From assembly GCF_041902845.1 (NCBI RefSeq), contig NZ_CP159486.1, positions 4,030,001-4,094,000 of the forward strand: a DNA stretch of 64,000 bases, read 5' to 3'. Under the pieces are notes generated by a model. The model was not told the origin of the DNA, did no database searches, and worked only from the letters and a program-made list of their open reading frames with translations. How positions within the stretch are numbered: the first letter of the stretch is position 1; every line of letters begins with the position of its first letter. The position numbers and the translations under genes were made by a program. Below are positions 61,191 through 64,000 of the stretch, piece after piece. The stretch comes from Limibacterium fermenti. Lineage in GTDB: Bacteria > Bacteroidota > Bacteroidia > Bacteroidales > Dysgonomonadaceae.

Positions 61191-61274
61191 ATGGAAACAA
61201 TTAAAATTGACATACTCAATCCGAAAGCCAGATTGTTGCTTGAGAACTTGGCTGATTTGGATTTAAAAAGATAA
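61191..61274 (+). CDS. Small 27-residue peptide, possible truncated antitoxin-like protein
   Basis: METIKIDILNPKARLLLENL followed by ADLDLKR and a stop. The pattern (IKIDILNPKA... LLENLADLDL) recalls the N-terminus of small Bacteroidetes proteins of about 75 residues, often first genes of toxin-antitoxin pairs, so this may be a truncated remnant. It has a promoter-like box upstream and a terminator downstream. Confidence 0.4.
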   Translation: METIKIDILNPKARLLLENLADLDLKR

Positions 61275-61280
61275 GCATAT

Positions 61281-61318
61281 AAAAAAGGTGGTATCGCGTT
61301 TAGCGATCCACCTTTTTT
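61281..61318. terminator. Bidirectional terminator between the small frame and eno
   Basis: AAAAAAGGTGG-TATCGC-GTTTA-GCGAT-CCACCTTTTTT: a long stem with A and T runs on both sides, ending eno on the minus strand and the small frame on the plus strand. Confidence 0.9.
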
Positions 61319-61342
61319 AATTATTATCGAGTTTTACAATTA

Positions 61343-62626
61343 TTATTTCAGTTTCCGGTAACCATATACGGCGCGGTCGCCCAACTCTTCTTCGATGCGA
61401 AGCAATTGGTTGTATTTTGCCATACGGTCGGAACGGCTCAACGAACCGGTTTTGATCTGACCCGAATTGGTTGCCACTGCAATGTCGGCGATGGTAGCAT
61501 CTTCGGTTTCGCCCGAACGGTGCGACGTTACGGTGGTATATCCGTTGCGTTGAGCCATTTCGATAGCGTTCAACGTTTCGGTCAATGTGCCGATTTGATT
61601 TACTTTAATCAAAATCGAGTTACCGCATCCCTCTTTAATACCTTTTTCCAGGAAGTCAACGTTTGTAACGAACAAGTCGTCACCCACCAACTGGCATTTG
61701 CTGCCGATACGGTCGGTAAGCAATTTCCATCCGGCCCAATCGTTTTCGTCCATTCCGTCTTCGATAGAGTCGATCGGATATTTCGCAATCAATTGTTCGA
61801 GATAGTCGGCTTGTTCGGCGGAAGTACGTTTTTTACCATGAGCGCCTTCAAATTTGGTATAGTCATAGATACCATCTTTATAAAATTCCGAAGAAGCACA
61901 GTCTAAAGCAATCTTCACATCTTTTCCGGGTTCATAACCGGCATTCCGGATCGCCGTCAGGATCGATTCGAGCGCTTCTTCCGTTCCTCCGGCAAGGTTA
62001 GGAGCGAAACCGCCTTCGTCACCTACGGCAGTGCTTAATCCTTTATCGTGAAGAACTTTCTTCAAAGCGTGGAATACTTCGGCGCCCATCCGCAACCCTT
62101 CTTTGAAAGAAGGAGCGCCAACCGGACGAATCATAAATTCCTGGAAAGCGATGGGAGCATCGGAGTGAGAACCCCCATTGATAATATTCATCATGGGAAC
62201 AGGCAATACATACGTATTGGTTCCGCCGATATAACGATACAAAGGCAAGCCGAGATAGTTTGCGCCGGCTTTTGCTACCGCTAAAGAAACGCCTAACAAA
62301 GCATTTGCGCCGAGGTTCGATTTTGTTTTTGTTCCGTCGAGTTCGAGCAGTTTTGCATCGATTTTCGTTTGTTCCAATACGTTCAATCCCACCAAAGCAG
62401 GAGCAATCACGTCGTTGATGTTTGCAACGGCTTTCAATACGCCTTTGCCGCCATACCGTTTTTTGTCGCCGTCACGAAGTTCGAGCGCTTCATTTTCACC
62501 GGTAGATGCGCCGGATGGCACGGCTGCACGGCCGAAAGCTCCGGATTCCGTCAACACGTCTACTTCGACTGTCGGATTCCCTCTTGAATCCAAAATTTCA
62601 CGTCCTAAGACACTAATAATCCTCAT
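61343..62626 (-). CDS. eno: Enolase
   Basis: 427 residues. GREILDSRGNPTVEVDV at the N-terminus, GASTGENEALELRDGD, signature ILIKVNQIGTLTETL and SHRSGETEDATIADIAVATNSGQIKTGSLSRSDR. Interconverts 2-phosphoglycerate and phosphoenolpyruvate in glycolysis. Single gene; promoter at 62719-62726 with a leader of about 90 bases. Confidence 0.98.
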   Translation of the reverse strand: MRIISVLGREILDSRGNPTVEVDVLTESGAFGRAAVPSGASTGENEALELRDGDKKRYGGKGVLKAVANINDVIAPALVGLNVLEQTKIDAKLLELDGTKTKSNLGANALLGVSLAVAKAGANYLGLPLYRYIGGTNTYVLPVPMMNIINGGSHSDAPIAFQEFMIRPVGAPSFKEGLRMGAEVFHALKKVLHDKGLSTAVGDEGGFAPNLAGGTEEALESILTAIRNAGYEPGKDVKIALDCASSEFYKDGIYDYTKFEGAHGKKRTSAEQADYLEQLIAKYPIDSIEDGMDENDWAGWKLLTDRIGSKCQLVGDDLFVTNVDFLEKGIKEGCGNSILIKVNQIGTLTETLNAIEMAQRNGYTTVTSHRSGETEDATIADIAVATNSGQIKTGSLSRSDRMAKYNQLLRIEEELGDRAVYGYRKLK

Positions 62627-62718
62627 GTTTTTTTGATTTTTTTATGCTAATACTAATGATCTATTATTTATAAGAGAAACCTTAAACCGAACACATACAG
62701 TTCTATGCGTTTCGTGCG

Positions 62719-62726
62719 CAAAGATA
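62719..62726 (-). promoter_or_regulatory. Promoter -7 box for eno
   Basis: CAAAGATA reads TATCTTTG on the minus strand. Confidence 0.6.
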
Positions 62727-62788
62727 CTTCTTTTTCCGTTAAAACACGAAACGTCTTGCAAGAAAAAATATTAAAATGGAGGTTGAAG

Positions 62789-62898
62789 AGAATTACAAAT
62801 TACAAATTACAAATTACGAATTGCGAATTACAAATTACGAATTACGAATTACAACTGAAGCCAAAGGATTAAAGACTGAAGACCGGCAGCCGATGACT
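62789..62898. repeat. Degenerate heptamer array (7-bp period), second copy
   Basis: Seven-base words AAATTAC/GAATTAC repeat about nine times, then GAAGCCA, AAAGACT, GAAGACC and GATGACT. Same word order as at 11964-12136. Confidence 0.65.
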
Positions 62899-62902
62899 TA
62901 TC

Positions 62903-63508
62903 CTATTGGAAAGAAGTAAACAGAATGCTGATGTTGGACGTCAGCAGTTTTACCGAAATGGCCATGAGCACCACGCCGAAGAACTTGCGTAAGATAAATA
63001 CGCCCCCCACTCCCATGATTTTTTTTACCACATCTACATACCGCAATACCAAATAAACAATTACCATGTTCAATAATACGGCGATAATGATGTTAATCGA
63101 GTGGTATTCGGCACGCATGGAGAGAAGGGTCGTAAACGTACCGGGTCCGGTGATTAAAGGGAAGACTATCGGTACGAGCGTGGCCGAGTTGTCGGATTCG
63201 TCCGGGCTTTCGTTTTTGAATATTTCCACTCCGAAAATCATCTCGATGGAAATGATGAGGATCACCAGCGCCCCTGCGACCGCAAAGGAAGAAACATCGA
63301 CCTGGAAGAGTTTCAAAATCCATTCCCCGACAAATAAGAATAACAGTAAGATGAGGAATGAATAAGCGGAAGCTTTAAACGGCTCGATCTTCTTGCCTTT
63401 ACTTCTCAGGTTGAGAAATATAGGCACCGATCCTGTAGCGTCGATAATAGCAAACAAGACCAAAAAAGCACTTATTATTTCTAATGCGTTCAACCCGAAA
63501 AAATCCAT
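62903..63508 (-). CDS. MarC family membrane protein
   Basis: 201 residues from MDFFGLNALEIISAFLVLFA; 17 upstream codons overlap the promoter and are rejected. Six hydrophobic segments; the MarC pattern VLFAIIDATGSVPIFLNLRSKG near the N-terminus and VPIVFPLITGPGTFTTLLSM in the middle. A conserved family of inner membrane proteins with uncertain role, not shown to give drug resistance. Confidence 0.92.
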   Translation of the reverse strand: MDFFGLNALEIISAFLVLFAIIDATGSVPIFLNLRSKGKKIEPFKASAYSFLILLLFLFVGEWILKLFQVDVSSFAVAGALVILIISIEMIFGVEIFKNESPDESDNSATLVPIVFPLITGPGTFTTLLSMRAEYHSINIIIAVLLNMVIVYLVLRYVDVVKKIMGVGGVFILRKFFGVVLMAISVKLLTSNISILFTSFQ

Positions 63509-63548
63509 AGCTGTAGAAGAATGAAACTTTATACTTACATTTTGTCTG

Positions 63549-63556
63549 CAAAAGTA
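63549..63556 (-). promoter_or_regulatory. Promoter -7 box for the marC-type gene
   Basis: CAAAAGTA reads TACTTTTG on the minus strand, 41 bases from the ATG. Confidence 0.55.
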
Positions 63557-63591
63557 CACTTATTTATACAATAATCCAATTATTTTTTTGC

Positions 63592-63660
63592 TGTCGGTCG
63601 TCGGTCTCCGGTCATCAGTCTCCGGTCTGTAGTCTGCAGCCTTTTGTCTTTTGTCACGGT
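63592..63660. repeat. Degenerate heptamer array (7-bp period), inverted partial copy
   Basis: TCGGTCG, TCGGTCT, CCGGTCA, TCAGTCT and similar 7-bp words; on the other strand these read like the GACTGAA/GACCGG part of the arrays at 11964 and 62789. Confidence 0.6.
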
Positions 63661-63680
63661 TCTTATCAAAATAAAATCAG

Positions 63681-63688
63681 TATCTTTG
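63681..63688 (+). promoter_or_regulatory. Promoter -7 box for the dcp-like gene
   Basis: TATCTTTG, 33 bases before the ATG at 63721. Confidence 0.6.
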
Positions 63689-63720
63689 CCTCTTATCATC
63701 ATTCAAAGACAAAAGACAAG

Positions 63721-64000
63721 ATGAAAAAGATTTTTATATTCCTTTTATTTATGACGACAATAGCAACAGGGAAGGCCGGCGACAATCCGTTTCTCCGGCC
63801 TTTCGACACGCCGCACGGTACCGCACCGTTCGGCTTGATCAAAACGGAGCATTATGAACCGGCTTTCGAACAAGCCATTCGCGAACATCAGCAGGAGATC
63901 GACCGGATCGTGGCGGATACCGCGCCTGCGACATTTCGGAACACGATTGAAGCAATGGAATTTAGCGGTCAGTTGCTTACCCGCGTGAGCAGCGTTTTCT
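63721..64000 (+). CDS. dcp: Start of an exported M3-family peptidyl-dipeptidase (partial)
   Basis: 93 residues visible before the window ends. Signal peptide MKKIFIFLLFMTTIATGKAG, then NPFLRPFDTPHGTAPFGLIK and EHYEPAFEQAIREHQQEID, which match the N-terminus of Bacteroidetes M3 peptidases of the Dcp group. The HExxH catalytic site lies beyond the window. It would cleave dipeptides from peptide C-termini in the periplasm. Confidence 0.85.
   Translation, partial: MKKIFIFLLFMTTIATGKAGDNPFLRPFDTPHGTAPFGLIKTEHYEPAFEQAIREHQQEIDRIVADTAPATFRNTIEAMEFSGQLLTRVSSVF

Overview
The window is chromosomal DNA of a Bacteroidales bacterium (Bacteroidota), probably Porphyromonas/Tannerella/Parabacteroides-like. 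Evidence: promoters of the Bacteroidetes type (TAnnTTTG at -7) precede many genes; Rho carries the long Lys/Pro/Glu-rich insertion usual in this phylum; NusB is long; GLPGLI proteins and carboxypeptidase-regulatory/TonB-type outer membrane proteins are present; and the orders folP-cdaA, recF-DUF721 and nusB-yajC-ybbR-coaE are seen. No tRNA, rRNA, CRISPR array or transposase gene was recognised.

Layout. 1-5.7 kb: the start of a flippase gene, then a sigma-54-type response regulator, a KimA-like potassium permease between two MITE-like inverted repeats, and a PAS/HAMP histidine kinase. 5.6-12 kb: a membrane zincin-like protein, rho, a lipoprotein, a candidate small RNA, rpsO and a carboxypeptidase-regulatory protein. 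12.2-16.8 kb: nadB, folP, cdaA (c-di-AMP synthase), recF and a DUF721 gene. 17-26.4 kb: an outer membrane protein, mnmD, znuA-znuC without a permease, DUF456, a toxin-antitoxin pair, fumC, and a fused feoAB with its small Cys-rich partner. 50.7-64 kb: housekeeping genes (maf, kdsA, comB-like, hslR-like, pth, rplY, nusB, yajC, ybbR, coaE, a D-lactate-dehydrogenase-like FAD/Fe-S protein, eno, marC) and the start of a dcp-like peptidase.

The centre (26.3-50.6 kb) is a composite peptide natural-product/bacteriocin island. A two-component system diverges from five genes for small peptides whose leaders end in the same [LM]xx[IV]KGG double-glycine motif. Two (35138, 37373) encode cores with two cysteines exactly 29 residues apart and shared L/W/D/Y positions. 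One (43838) has a CxxxCxxxCxxxCxxC core and lies beside an outer membrane protein and a radical SAM/SPASM maturase in a clearly AT-rich cassette. Two (28716, 42974) are near-identical copies of an acidic/hydrophobic, Cys-free peptide. Around them are four GLPGLI genes (one frameshifted), three outer membrane beta-barrel proteins, a C39-like/VKOR/thioredoxin fusion fit for making disulfides, a C39 peptidase-ABC exporter that would cleave KGG leaders, and a very short HlyD-like adaptor. The island carries many traces of assembly: three pairs of duplicated blocks upstream of peptide genes, a 29-codon stub of a second exporter, a dead 7-codon leader, and a hairpin or inverted repeat after most peptide genes.

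A second theme is intergenic repeats that do not look like CRISPR or known insertion sequences: degenerate tandem arrays with periods of 7, 8, 21 and 41-42 bp, plus REP-like palindromes and several ~100-140 bp MITE-like elements.
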